A stretch of 64,000 bases of DNA from Brachycybe producta (lineage: Eukaryota > Arthropoda > Diplopoda > Playtdesmida > Andrognathidae): assembly GCA_036925085.1 (NCBI GenBank), contig JAUPFP010000039.1, positions 621,501 through 685,500 on the forward strand. Reading direction: 5' to 3'. Within the stretch, counting starts at the first letter, position 1, and every line of letters starts with the position of its first letter. This document shows positions 1-11,751 of this stretch, one piece after another. The notes under the pieces are model-generated. The model searched no databases. It saw nothing but the letters and a program-made list of their open reading frames with translations, and was not told the origin of the DNA. The position numbers were made by a program, and so were the translations under genes.

Positions 1-121
1 GAACATATTGCAATTATTATTTCGATTACATCTTTGTGTTTTGACAATGCATTTCGCAAGCTGCAATTGGACTTGTGTCCTTATGCCACAAGCCTTAATC
101 AACGCTTTATGTTTATTATAG

Positions 122-3100
122 TGTCTGCAATTGAGATCCGTTTGAAGGCCGCAGCTAAAGGATCATCAGCAGCAAAGTTCCTCTCAACGTTCTCTCTGAA
201 GCGAGATGATACAAAGAATACCGATGTCGTGTCCCTCGTAATCGACATGATCAATATTCCTGCTTTAAGTAGCTCTCAGGTTCAGGTATGCGAGACAATA
301 AAGTAATCTTCATTATACAGCTCTCATTTTGTAAATCAATTTAAAAAAATACTTTTAACAAACAAAAGGTTTGTGCTACTGGAACAGCCAAATATCCACA
401 GTTACCATGCAACGATGAAGACCTTCTGGATTCGAAAAACCAACAAGAACCGATTACGGCTAACATGCAAGTCAGCTGGGGATCTCAATGCTCTTCGACA
501 CCTCAGATTTCCATCAAAGTAAGTTAACAAGTGTCGTAAACTCATATAAGACCAACATTAAGTTGCAATGACATTGGCAATATTTACCTCTGCCAATGTC
601 TTCTTGAATAAATTGTAATTGTCAAAGACTTGCATTGCAAGACTTGCAATGATATCTTGGCACACCGGCTTGCAGAAATATGCTAATTTTCGTTTTTTGT
701 TGCTGCAATAAAATCTGTAAAATTAGCAGCAAAATTTAACTTATTTTCTTGAAGTGTCAAGCCAAATGTGACTCATTTTTTTGCAGTCGCAGCAGCACTG
801 ATTTACTTGTAGTTGCAACAAAATTCGAATCACTTCTTGCAATTGCAGCTTAATTTGATTCATTTCTTGCAGTAAAACTTGCATTCAAAAAATAGCCACC
901 GTTTTATAGCAATTCACACCTAATTAATTACATTTACAAATTTAGGCAAAGGTTGAAAAAAGTGAAGAACAAAAAGAAAATGAAAATAAGCAAGAAGAAT
1001 GGTATTTCCAACAATGCAAAGAAGATCGTGAACAAGGAAAGAAACTAACAGATGCCTGCGATGAGGCTATCAACAAATTGACAAATCTGAATAAAATTAC
1101 AGTCACTGCTGAATATTCCAAGGTAAGAAGAAGAATGTTGAAACGTAAATCCACGAAACAGTTTGTGAAGAATATCCTTTTTTTGTCTTTCTCATAGTTG
1201 CCATCGTGGATGCAGAATGCTACAAGCAAACTGGACACTTACCTCAAGGCCTCATTTTACAAACAAATGAGCAACAATCCAGTCAATGTGAATAATGGTG
1301 AAGGCCGAGTTAAAGTTGTGGTCCGATTCCACGACGACGTCCCAGCTGCCGATGTACTCATCTTCAAGCCAAAGGAGAATACCTTTTTCAACAAAGTTTA
1401 CTACGATGACGATCTACCTTACGTTAGCCCCATCTCAACTCAGTCCTCTTTCGCTGAAGATCTCATCGACGATCTTACGGACGGCTACGAAAGCCGTAAG
1501 TTTATTACGATACAATTTCGACAAATCACATCTGTAACGTAACTTATACATCTGTTTTAATTTTATCAATACAGCATCTTGCGAAGTCATGGGCAAACAC
1601 ATCAACACCTTCGACAATTTCACGTACAAATTTCCTTTGACAAATTGTCACCATGTTATGGTCAAGGATTGTTCACCTAATGATCTTCATGCTGTTACCA
1701 TGGCTAGTGCCGGCAACAAAAAGAAGGCAAGTTTCAAAAGTGTAAACTTCTTTCGAACTCTGGTTATTTATTTTGAAAGATATCAACATGCACTTTTAAT
1801 TTCTCCTTAGTGTTGCTCTTCTCAAACACAAAATTAAGCATAACATGTGTTTCCTTCTATTACAGATCCTTCATGTCCACCTGCTGAACCACAAAATTGC
1901 AATCAAATCTCAAGAAAGCCGCGATGGAGAGTTTGACGTGAACATTGACGGTCAATCTGTACAAGTTTCAAACGATGATGAAGTGATCGCCGTCAAGTCG
2001 CACAATAGTGAGGCCGAAGGCAATATTATTGCACTGATTGTCACGACAGGAGATTCCATCAACGTTCAAGCTCCACATCACGGGCTTCAAGTGGAATTCG
2101 ACGGCGAAGATGCCCAAATTACGGTATAAGTACACTTCCAATTGCAGTCAATCTAAATTCAAGCTATATTATTATTACAAAAATAACCTTTATTAGAACA
2201 AAAATAGTAATACAACCAGAACTAATACAGACCATCGTCAATTTGCCTTGATTTACAATACAATTTATCTAATACAGAAGACAAAAAATTGGTCTTTGCT
2301 TCACTATTTCTAGTGTCATGTTTTAAAGATGCCGAGATCCTAGGCACTCTTACACAAATCGAACCTTGACTTATTTTCTCTAAATAGTAATTTTATTCAA
2401 ACATTTGTTAGGTGTCGAATTTATGGCGTGGCAAAGTGTGTGGTCTCTGTGGCGAATTCCGCGAAGAGCCAGAAAATACTTTCACCGATCCTGGTCAATG
2501 CGAAGTTCCCGATGAAAACGCTTTCGGTCTTAGTTATGGTCTCCCAGGGCCACAGTGCCAACTACCAAAACCACATAATCCCAACAAGAAATGTGATAAT
2601 GGTAAATTTTCTTTAATATCGCACAAAATCGCAATTTCTAAACATTTTACATATGATACAGATAATGATGACAATGGCAATAACGATAATGATGATGATG
2701 ACAATGACAACAGACAACGAAATAACAACGACGATGATGACGACGATAATAACGACCAACGACGAAGAAATCAAAACGACGACGATGATGATGATGATGA
2801 CGACGATAATAACGACCAACGACGAAGAAATCAAAACGCCGATGATGATGATGATGACGACGACGACAATAACGACCAACGACGAAGAATTAGTAACGAC
2901 GATGATAACGATGATGATGATGACGACAGTTCTTCGTTGAGCAGATCTTCATTTAGAGGAAGCAGTTCTGATATTTCAAAACGAAACAAAATGATTTACA
3001 AACAAGGAAAAGTCTGCTTCAGTGTTAATCCTCAACCTGAATGTCAATCTCGTAACCAGGAAAGAAATTCTAAGGACAAGACAGTTGGATTCCATTGTCT

Positions 3101-3227
3101 TCCTCCGAATGATCCCAAAGCCGACGAGCTGAAGAAGGCGAGTGCACACCGAGTTCTCAACGAGCTTTCAAACAAGAAAGTTGACGCTTACGAAACGATC
3201 TCCGTTCCGCAATCGTGCCAAAAGTAA
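122..3227 (+). CDS. Vitellogenin-type large lipid transfer protein, C-terminal part (5' end outside window)
   Basis: Seen: exons 122-285, 369-518, 946-1122, 1198-1495, 1575-1726, 1866-2123, 2412-2601 and 2662-3227 join in one frame, giving about 650 residues to a TAA at 3225. The segment before the D domain has a motif VSWGSQC and a Glu/Lys-rich helical stretch. A von Willebrand D domain follows, with the signature HINTFDNFTYKFPLTNCHHV from 1595 and KVCGLCGEF in the 2412 exon. After an Asp-rich linker, GKVCFSVNPQPEC resembles the usual vitellogenin tail. Known: vitellogenins are secreted yolk precursors carrying lipid; the D domain lies C-terminal to the lipid-transfer module, which would be upstream of this window. 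The donor of the 1575 exon is best read as GC at 1727 (AAG|GCAAGT), a GC-AG intron; a GT at 1742 also keeps frame. A possible AATAAA signal is at 3448. Another D-domain lipid transfer protein is possible, but the tail favours vitellogenin. Confidence 0.85.
2602..2661 (+). other. 60-base in-frame candidate intron within the vitellogenin tail
   Basis: The segment begins GTAAAT and ends ATACAG, is exactly 60 bases long and contains no stop, so the frame is open whether it is spliced or kept. Spliced, Cys-Asp-Asn joins directly to the Asp/Asn-rich tract. Kept, it adds 20 residues (GKFSLISHKIAISKHFTYDT) unlike their surroundings. I favour an intron. Confidence 0.55.
2701..2935 (+). repeat. Coding tandem repeat, 60-base unit, Asp-rich
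   Basis: Nearly four copies of a 60-base unit sit in register inside the last vitellogenin exon. Each unit encodes an Asp run followed by NNDQRRRNQN or a close variant. GAC and GAT codons alternate irregularly within the Asp runs, so the Asp tract is not simply one trinucleotide expansion. The result is a linker of acidic blocks separated by short Arg-rich clusters between the D domain and the cysteine-containing tail. Confidence 0.85.
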
Positions 3228-5862
3228 ATACCTACAATAGGGCCTTTTCTCATGCTGTAATATTACATAGATGAAATATAAAGTTTTTCCCAGTCTGATG
3301 ATGCATGCTTGTGAAATTTCAACGATGGGAGCTTTTTTTTTAAAATGATAAATGTGTTTAGGTTATAATTTTGTTTTCTGTAAAGTTTGACCAATTTGTA
3401 AACAACCTCTTAATGTTCACAAATCCCACGTTGATAAAAGTACAAGAAATAAACTTATTTATGCCGAAATCATATTTTGTCATTATTTTTTTACTACAAT
3501 TTTTATTACATTCACAATCTACGTGTCATTTTACACGTCTTCATCGCATTAACTAAACTTCTGATACAGGCATAATTCACTGGGAATGAAGACATTGTTG
3601 TCTGGTTGACGTGTAAGTGTGCGTTTATTTTTAAGCGCATGAACATCCTGAGATAATTCATATGTAAACGAGTGTGTCATTAAAAACCCATAAATTAAAA
3701 AAAGTCAAAATTGTCAAAAATGAACTTCTTCCAAGAGTATTCTTCTAGTCTTCTAGATGCCATGAAAGGCACTCAAATGAACTCAGGAGGGCAAAACATA
3801 CTTCCGAGGACCATAAAAAGTTGTCATTACAAAATTCTTCACACACGCATAATAAAATATCCCACTGAATTTTACTTTGTAAGACATTTAGCAGAAAGCG
3901 CCATATTTACTTTTCAGTGCAAAAGAACATAGTATTTTTTATTTCTATTTTCTGGTGGGTTTTCAACGTGTGTGATTCTTCCCTTATGGTGGTTTTGCAT
4001 AGTGGTTTACAGAAAAACGTTGGCTTTTTTTTTCAAGGCACTTTGACTCATTTCTTGCATTAATCTAACATAAGGAATACAACAACTAAACAAGATTACA
4101 TGACGTCAATCATAACCTTATTCATAATTAAGAAACTAAACCCCAAATGTAAAGTGTAAAAAAAGCATCTCAAATTCTGGGCATTCTTTCTTTCATTAGG
4201 ATAATTAAGAAAACATTGAAAGTGTTTTAACGTAATTTCCACTTTCTTGCAAGATTTGGATCATAATCAATCTGACTGATCTATTTGCTCAATTTTTAAA
4301 ATATAATTAGAAGTAATAATTAATAAAAGAATAAAACAGGAAGTTTGCTTAAAATTGATAATATGCACTTCCTTTTCCTTAAAGAAAGAAGCATTGTGAA
4401 AAACCAAGAACTTTTGAGTTTTTTTTTTCTGCACTTGTGTTCGAACCACATTTAAAAATATCCCAATTATGGATATCCAGAATTCCAATATTTAATCATG
4501 GATATTCGAAATAAAGTTGTAGATATTCATGACTGAATTATGGATATCCGTAATTGAATTATATGGATAGACAAAATTCGGCAAATTCGCCATAAATGGA
4601 TGGCTCTCTCTGTAGTGGTTACGAATGGTTCGACCACATGTACAGGGAGAAAAGAAAAAAAAAACGCCTTCGGTGTTTATGTAACTTGGCGGCGGCGTGT
4701 GATAAACATTTTGTTAGCAAAAACAACCACTGGATGGCAGAATGAGGCTCAAAAAACAACAAATAGCCTCTAATATATCATTTTTGAACAAAAAAAATCA
4801 ATAACAAAATTATACTTTTGTACAAGAAAATAACAAAAAATACTGCTACGTCATATATTAATATTTAGTCAAATAAAATTGAGTTTAAGGAAATATTTTA
4901 AATGTTTTTATGTACTTGACACAAAAGCAATTGAAATTTACTTGGAAATCATTGAAAAGTCACATCAAGAATTCCTATTTGGAAATGATAGAAAATACAA
5001 GAATTGATGGAAGTAAAAAGTAACTAAATAACTTGTAGACCATGGACTCACCAATTGTTACTTTGATTAAGTATGATAAAACTAATTAAAATGATTAAGC
5101 CCTCCTCCACCTCCTCTCTCTCTCTCTGTCTCTCTTACCCTCCTACTCCCCAATACAGTTTAGTTTCCACAAATGTCGAGGGTTAATTACACATTTTGTT
5201 TTGGCTAACAAGTGTGTTTCCTTTTTTTTTCTTCATATTTTTATCATTAAAAAGCTAAATTATGACATAAAATACAGGTCAAATATGTAGGTGGTTAGTT
5301 ATTGGAATATTGTTATTGCCAAACAGTAAACTAATTTATAAAGAAATGTTTTTTTAATATACGATAATAAGTGTCATAATTAGCTCAGAAGCACATTATG
5401 ATTAATGATTCCCTATTCTAATTTGAAAATATGTGATTTCAAATAACCAATACAATATTTTATTTTGATTTATAATTATTAATAAAATCTAATTACTTAT
5501 ATATTAATTGACTGAAATATTTATAATTATTAAATAATTTGTTTTCAATAATTGCAAGTATGCTATAATTAGCATTTATAAAACTAAATTATGAGTTTTT
5601 TTAGCATTTTTTTTTTACAATTTAGTTTAGCATTTTAAAAATTCAGTCCATTTTTCGTTATTTCACTTATTTCTTGTTTTCTGAGAACAAGATATCTATA
5701 GACTAGAATTTAAGGTGAAAACTTGGTACAGAAAACCACTATTTCGTTGACTGGCCTCGTAATTATTGTTAAGGTCGTTTTTTAAGTGTAAACGGGGCCT
5801 CTCGAAATCTTGACTATTCTGTCTTTCAGCTGCTAAATGGGGATAAATTTGAATGTTGGTGG

Positions 5863-5985
5863 TCGATTTCGACTACAAAATGAAGATGCAGGTGGTTGCA
5901 ATGTATTTTTATGGAAAAGATTCGAAGTGGTCGGTTTTGGCGACAATTCGACTTCATTTCGCGGTCGAAATCAACCACGAAATGT
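5863..5985. repeat. Small imperfect inverted repeat
   Basis: GGTGGTCGATTTCGAC near 5863 is the approximate reverse complement of GTCGAAATCAACCAC near 5965, separated by about 85 bases that contain smaller complementary pieces. It resembles a degraded palindromic transposon. No target duplication was identified. Confidence 0.35.
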
Positions 5986-6806
5986 GGTTTGTGTGTTCCA
6001 GGTATGTGCCAAGCTTTCTTCTGGAATTTGGTCCATTAGAGCTTTTATTAGTTTAAATGCAAATTGGTACTTAGACAATTAGGAATTTATTTCTGAGAGT
6101 ATTAAGTGGGGAATGGGTTAAACTTGTGATCTTGACATCAAAGTGTTTATTAAAGGAGTCTTGTGCGTATATTTTGACTGATCTTTTGACCTGCATGGAC
6201 TCTGTAATTTCAACTTTGTTCCATCGTCTAAAAACACAACCACCACTTTTTTTTGTTCATTGGTCATCAAAATCAATAAAAAACCGTCTTTGAAATTTAA
6301 AATCAAAACACAAATTCTGTAAAAACCAATGGGAAAAAAGGACAGTTTCTACCATCCTTGGCCTAATATACAATTTGGATTTTTATAATTTGAAAATCTA
6401 GGAAATATTCGACACAATTTCTAGATTTCAAGTTTCTCACAATACGCAAATGTAATTTGATTCTTCAGGAAGAAAAGAATTTCCTCGGAATACAATTTCA
6501 AAAACTCATTATTGATTGAATTAAAAAATGTTAGGCTAATAATATTCATGTGAATATACAACATGTATATATATGTTTACATGTAGTGGTAGTAGTATAC
6601 ATTATACAAGTGCTACAACGGTACCAAGTTGTAATTTTTGTTTCTTCTACTTTATGAACAATTGACAATATTTCATCAGTGTAATTGGTAAAAATTTCGG
6701 CAAAAATCATAAGCAGAACATAAAGAAAAGGCTTTTTTCATATTCAAGTGAGTAGTAAAATAGCTTAAGATCTAATTATAGTTTAGAGACCATTTCAGTT
6801 TAGAAC

Positions 6807-6960
6807 ATGAGGTTAATTAGAAATTAAGTTAAAGTCGATCTCTACTGTGCATGTGCAGCATTCAAATGTATTAACCAAAATTAAATTACATATTTCATCG
6901 ACTGCATAATGTACATGCGCAGTAAAGAGCGAAATTACCTTACTTTACCATTAACCTAAT
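6807..6960. mobile_element. Short palindromic element (MITE-like)
   Basis: The left arm contains AGGTTAAT and CTCTACTGTGCATGTGCAG; the right arm carries the complement CTGCATAATGTACATGCGCAG and ATTAACCT. The arms are about 45-60 bases and imperfect, giving a 150-base foldback. No coding capacity. Confidence 0.45.
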
Positions 6961-7353
6961 AGTCTGAACAAGTGCTTAGAACATTAATTAATGCAGGTTC
7001 TCTGGTTCCACACCACGACTGTCCTTGTCACCCTTTGCACATATAGTTCCAAATCTGTGCCGAACCACTTTCTTCGCTTTCTCAGCCAAGATTCAGTTCG
7101 AGGAGCAGATACATAATTAACGAGGGCCTATAGGCCTTACTGCATAAACCTACTGTACTAACCATGCAGGCTTTCCATAAAGCACTTTCAGCGCTAAATG
7201 GGAATCAAAGTCGGGAGGTATCCTCTCCCGGATACCTAGAAGAGAATATCAAATGGCAGAGCCAGATGGATTTGTTTTACCTTTTTTTTTAACTCTGATT
7301 AGAGTTTTTTTTTGTATGTTGGAGTTGGATCCTTGTGTAGTTAAGAGCTTGCG

Positions 7354-7412
7354 ATGGTGAGTAATGTATAATAGTTTCATTTCTAATTTTTACTTTATAG
7401 AGAAAAAGAAAA
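7354..7412 (+). other. Candidate upstream ATG and 44-base first intron of the threonine dehydratase gene
   Basis: An ATG at 7354-7356 is followed at once by a strong donor (GTGAGT, 7357) and an acceptor TTTATAG ending at 7400. Splicing would join this ATG in frame to AGA AAA AGA AAA ATG, adding five residues (MRKRK) before Met at 7413. The alternative is that 7401-7412 is simply 5' untranslated sequence. Confidence 0.35.
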
Positions 7413-8621
7413 ATGAAAACAATTCATAACAAGTACAGTTCGGAAACCGAGAGCCAAAATGGTATTGGAGACTCTATGGAAAGTGCGAGCGACGTTGGAT
7501 CAGGTTTAGAAGACAGTTACAACGGTGAACCAACACCGAGTAACAATGGTAACAGTAAGAGTGACGTATTCGATCCATGGTGTGATCCAGCCAATCCAGT
7601 CAAATTAAGATTTCAAGACATTAGTATGGCAGCTTACAAAATCAAAAATGGCATTCTTAGGACGCCATGTTCGGTAACTGCACTAAGTTATATATTAAAT
7701 ATTTTTTTATGAACAACTGATTTTCTAACTCTGATTATTCAGAATCATCATCATCACTAAAGACAAATTGAAAGTGTGTTAGAAACTAGAATGGGTATCT
7801 CAATCACTTAAAGAGTATTTTCATGTTTGTAAAATTGGGTCATTAGCAAATTCACATAAAAAAGCTTATTTTGAAAAAAACAATAAACACCCTTAAGTGA
7901 TTGAGTCATACCTTGTACACACATGAGTTAAATGAATTCAAATTATATGTGTTTAGGTGAATTATACGGAATCCAGTTAAGGACATGAAGACCAAATAAA
8001 AATTGACTTTATTATTAATATTTTAAATCAATATTTTGTCAAATAGGTTGTATACTCATATTTAAGTAATTAACTCGAATATTTTCAGATTATTAACTGA
8101 TATTGTTCGTTTGTCCTTCACAGGGCTCTGTAGAACACGTTTATTATTTAAATGCATTTAAATTATCAGGTGTGTACTAGGTAATTACCCTTCTAGTTTT
8201 TCTAAAACACATTCACAAGTTTTTCACTTCATTTTGCACCTGAAAAACAAAAATCATTAAAAAATTAATGTTTTAACGTTAAAACCACCTTAAGTGATTG
8301 AATTAACCTTCTAGTCTCTGAAACACTTTCAAATTTCAAATATTTTTTTTGCTGTCAAAAACAAAATAACCAGAGTTCAAAAAGAGGTGGTGATTACAAC
8401 TTTACATATTTAGGTGATATTGCAATATCATAATATTATCATAATTTATTATTAAAAGCTATCACACATGTCAAGCATGACAGGAATGGATATTTTTCTT
8501 AAAAAAGAGTATCTTCATCATACAGGAAGGTAAAAACACTAGAAAAACATTAATTATTCCCTATATATAAATCCTCTTTAACGATTTTCCGCTTATTTTC
8601 AGTCGACACACATTTAATTTC

Positions 8622-8654
<33 letters not shown>

Positions 8655-11600
8655 GTGTTTTAATTAAGTTTCAAGGAGCGTGGAGCTCGTTATACTCTTC
8701 TTATGCTTCCCGAACAACAGAGAAGCAAAGGTGTGATAACTGCATCAGCTGGGAACCATGCTTTAGCTCTCAGTTATCATGGACACGATTTGGGTATCCC
8801 CGTTACGGTTGTCATGCCAATCGTTGCTCCCCTCATGAAAGTACAACTGTGTCGCTCCAATGGAGCTAACGTGATTGTTAAAGGACAACACATAGGAGAA
8901 GTACATACAATAACCATAGATTTGCATAAATTAACCATGCAAAAAATTAATTATTAATGTGTAATTTCAGTGCAAGGAAATAGCATCACGCATCGCAAAC
9001 GACACTGGACTAGTTTACATAAATGGGTAATTAGCATAATCTACAATTGTAATAGTCGTACTGAGCGCCATTGGAGTTTGAATCTCATTTTTGTTCATTT
9101 TATTATTATCACAAGTTACGATCATCCGCATATTTTGGCTGGTCAAGGAACCATGGGATTAGAAATTGTGGAAGAGATTCCCGATATTTATGCAGTTGTT
9201 ATTCCTGTGGGTGGAGGTGGACTTATTGCAGGAACAGCACTTGCCATTAAATCACTCTTACCGGATGTTAAAATCATTGTATGCATAATGATGAGTAGGG
9301 ATCGGATTTATATGCAATATCAAGTGAATGTTTCTCAATCTGTGTAGCTCAGGAGCCAATTATGAAGTTTCCCGAATTTAGATCAACCAAAAATTATGTT
9401 TTGTTTTTTCAATAAAAAAAACATTGTTTAGAGGCTAGAATTCTAGTTAACTAATAGTAACCAGACATCTAGCCTCTTTGATTAGAAAAAGCATAACTGC
9501 AGTTGCCCTAATGATAATGATGATAGGTACTGTAAAATTGGCACTTGGGCCACAAACTGAGAAACGTTTGTTTAATATCAATTGCATAAAAATGCGAGCC
9601 TTAAAGCTGGGTACAGGGGATCGATTTTCGCTTCTCAATCCTAACTTGTCAGTTCTGAATTGTCTCTAAAAAAACACCACAGACGTTAAAACTAAAATTG
9701 ACAAGCCACCAAGCTTTAAATGCGATTAAAATAAGTTGTATTGGCATAGCTCAATCCAAGAATTGAAGTGATTATCTGGCCAAGCAGATAGTTCAAGCCA
9801 AGATTGAATTTAAAAACAAAATCCAACACACATATACGATCCATTTTTTCATTGACAAGCCAGACTCGATCGTCATAATTTAAAGAAACCCCCTTTCTTA
9901 AATAATAATTGTCATACAGGGAGTTGAAGCAGAAACATGTCCGAGCTTCAGCGCAGCTTTAAAAGCGGGAAAACCAGTTAAAGTTTCCGTATCATCCACA
10001 TTGGCAGATGGTAAATAATTAAAACAACAACATGATAAATGTACACTGCATAATAAGAATATAATAACTAATTTACTTTGTTAATTGTAGGATTGTCTGT
10101 GCCAATGGTAGGAGTAAATGCATTTGTTACAGCTCAACCACTTATCGACAAAATAATCACAGTAAAGTAAGGTTTAAATTTAAAAAAAAATATATATATA
10201 AAATTTGTTTCTTACCTTTTTGTTGTTGATAATCGTGTATTTTACAATTACAGTGAAGAAATGGTGGCCATTGCAATCTTAAGATTGATTGAGCTTGAAA
10301 AAGCTGTTGTTGAAGGTGCTGGCGCCGCTGCTTTAGCTGCTATTTTGGCTGGAAAACTACCGGAACTGAAGGGCAAACGGTAAAACATATATACATAATT
10401 AGGACCTACTTATACTTTTACAACATTATTAATGTATTTTGAATAATTACTCTGCATGTAGCTCAGCGGGCTTATGACAGAGAAACAATTTAGTCCAAAA
10501 GCAGCATACAAAATATACAGTATTACAACAATATTAACCAATTCTAGCACATTGTATCTAACACAATGGAGTTTGTTTCAATGTTTTGCTCATTTGCGAG
10601 ATTAGTGGACACACAAGTCAAAATTCGTCAATTTTGTGATAATTGTGAAAATTGTTTCACTTGGAATATTGAAATATTAACAAGAATAACAACACAAGTG
10701 TAATTCAATTATTATATTTAAGGCGGCTGAATAGATATTTCTTTTGTTTTTTTGTCTCTACCCCCCCCCCCCCCCTTCTGCTATGCGCCATTGGAAATTT
10801 AGACGCAAAAACGTCAAGCGACCTTTTTATAGAAACCTCATTCTGAAAAAAAAATTCAAATTGCTTTAAAAACTAGAATGGGAGAAGATTTTGCTAAAGG
10901 TTTTTTTCATGGGCAATAAACTTAAAAAATAAACCATTTTATAGTTAAGTTTGAAAATGACCCGTTTTTTTGGTTTTTCCTTTTCATGAAAAATTATTTT
11001 CGCCTTTTTCAAACTTGTCATAAAAAGTTTATTTTGAAAGATATCATCATAAATAAACTTTTAACATTATCACCAAGTATTCTAGTTTCTAAAAAACTTT
11101 GATTTTTTTTTTTTTTTCGTAATGTTTCTTCTGAAAACAATCTTGAAAAATATGCATTTTCTCAAAACTGCGGGTGAGGGGAAGAGACCTCCTATAAAAC
11201 ATATAATCACTGCATCTGGGTGACAAAAACAAAATAAATATCTATTCAGCCACCTTAAAATGCAGGCAATACTGATATAATATAATTTAAAGAATTTTAA
11301 TTCAATTGAAATCTTTTAAATTTCCAATTTTTCAAGAGTGGTCGTTCCTCTTTGTGGTGGCAACATTGATACAACTATATTGGGACGTTGCTTGGAACGT
11401 GGACTAGCTGCCGATGGTCGCCTCGTAAAGTACACGGTCACAGTAAGCGATCGACCGGGTGGAATTGCCGAACTCACCAAACTGATCGCGAGTCTTGGCG
11501 TCAGTATTAAAGACATTATTCACGAAAGAGCATGGCTACAGACAGACATTTATAGCGTTGAGGTAACGGTAGTTGTTTAGAAATATACTTATATAAACAT

Positions 11601-11751
11601 AAAACAAACAAAAAATACAAAATCCACAATAATTTATCTTGAAAATTTCTTTTAACAGGTTAAAGTTGTATGCGAAACAAGAGGTCGTGATCACACTGCC
11701 GAATTGGAAGCAGCATTAATGGCACAGTATTCACGAGTACGAATTGGATAA
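7413..11751 (+). CDS. L-threonine ammonia-lyase (threonine dehydratase), PLP fold type II with C-terminal ACT domain
   Basis: Ten exons (7413-7673, 8459-8529, 8669-8900, 8971-9026, 9116-9278, 9920-10010, 10091-10166, 10254-10379, 11337-11562, 11659-11751), all with GT-AG introns and matching phases, encode 464 residues. Seen: the 71-base second exon gives LKKEYLHHTG, joined to SFKERGAR, which holds the PLP lysine (Lys113). ASAGNHALALSYHG follows, then the phosphate-binding glycine loop PVGGGGL (Gly239-242) and VEGAGAAALAA. The last 75 residues or so, from KYTVTVSDRPGG, form an ACT domain. Known: the enzyme converts threonine to 2-oxobutyrate and ammonia; ACT domains often bind amino-acid effectors, so allostery is inferred. 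Serine racemase is a relative but lacks an ACT domain. The residues before FQDISMAAYKIK are low-complexity Ser/Asn/Glu and may be disordered. A candidate poly(A) signal is at 12057. Confidence 0.93.
7700..8370. mobile_element. Remnants of 'CTAGAA...TTCTAG' palindromic MITE family (family E), in threonine dehydratase intron 1
   Basis: The left arm has TTAGAAACTAGAATGGGT and an AT-rich TTTTCATG segment; right-arm pieces with TACCCTTCTAGT occur at about 8188 and AACCTTCTAGTCTCTGA near 8306. The family recurs more than ten times in the window. This copy was split by a second element at 7909-8183. Confidence 0.6.
7909..8183 (+). mobile_element. MITE family K copy 1 (ends TACCTTGTACACAC / GTGTGTACTAGGTA)
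   Basis: The termini are an inverted repeat of about 17 bases, TACCTTGTACACACATGA against TCAGGTGTGTACTAGGTA. Two further copies are at 41583-41888 and 51834-52138. It sits inside a family E element: the E sequence AAGTGATTGAG is on its left and ACCCTTCTAG on its right. Confidence 0.7.
10718..11258. mobile_element. Palindromic element family N copy 1, in threonine dehydratase intron 8
   Basis: The ends are inverted repeats of about 35-40 bases (TTAAGGCGGCTGAATAGATA on the left, complement on the right ending TATTCAGCCACCTTAA). Internal arms contain AAACTAGAATGG and TTCTAGTTTCTAAAA words also found in family E, so the two families share inner modules. Length about 540 bases, no ORF. A second copy is at 53249-53762. 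Confidence 0.7.

Larger units (their letters stand above)
3228..7353. other. Intergenic region between vitellogenin and threonine dehydratase
   Basis: About 4.1 kb of AT-rich DNA with no supported exon. It holds short simple runs, a purine/pyrimidine patch near 5100-5150, repeated GGATAT words near 4470-4560, and two small inverted repeats listed separately. The 5' end of the threonine dehydratase transcript probably lies in its last few hundred bases, but I see no decisive promoter motif. Confidence 0.6.

Noticed and set aside
2613-2940. Open frames on both strands over the Asp-rich repeat
   Set aside because: They are other-frame readings of the GAY-rich coding repeat and have no domain content.
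7680-8458. Apparent absence of the substrate-binding part of threonine dehydratase
   Set aside because: The missing residues are in a 71-base exon at 8459-8529 with correct phases, so the gene is complete.
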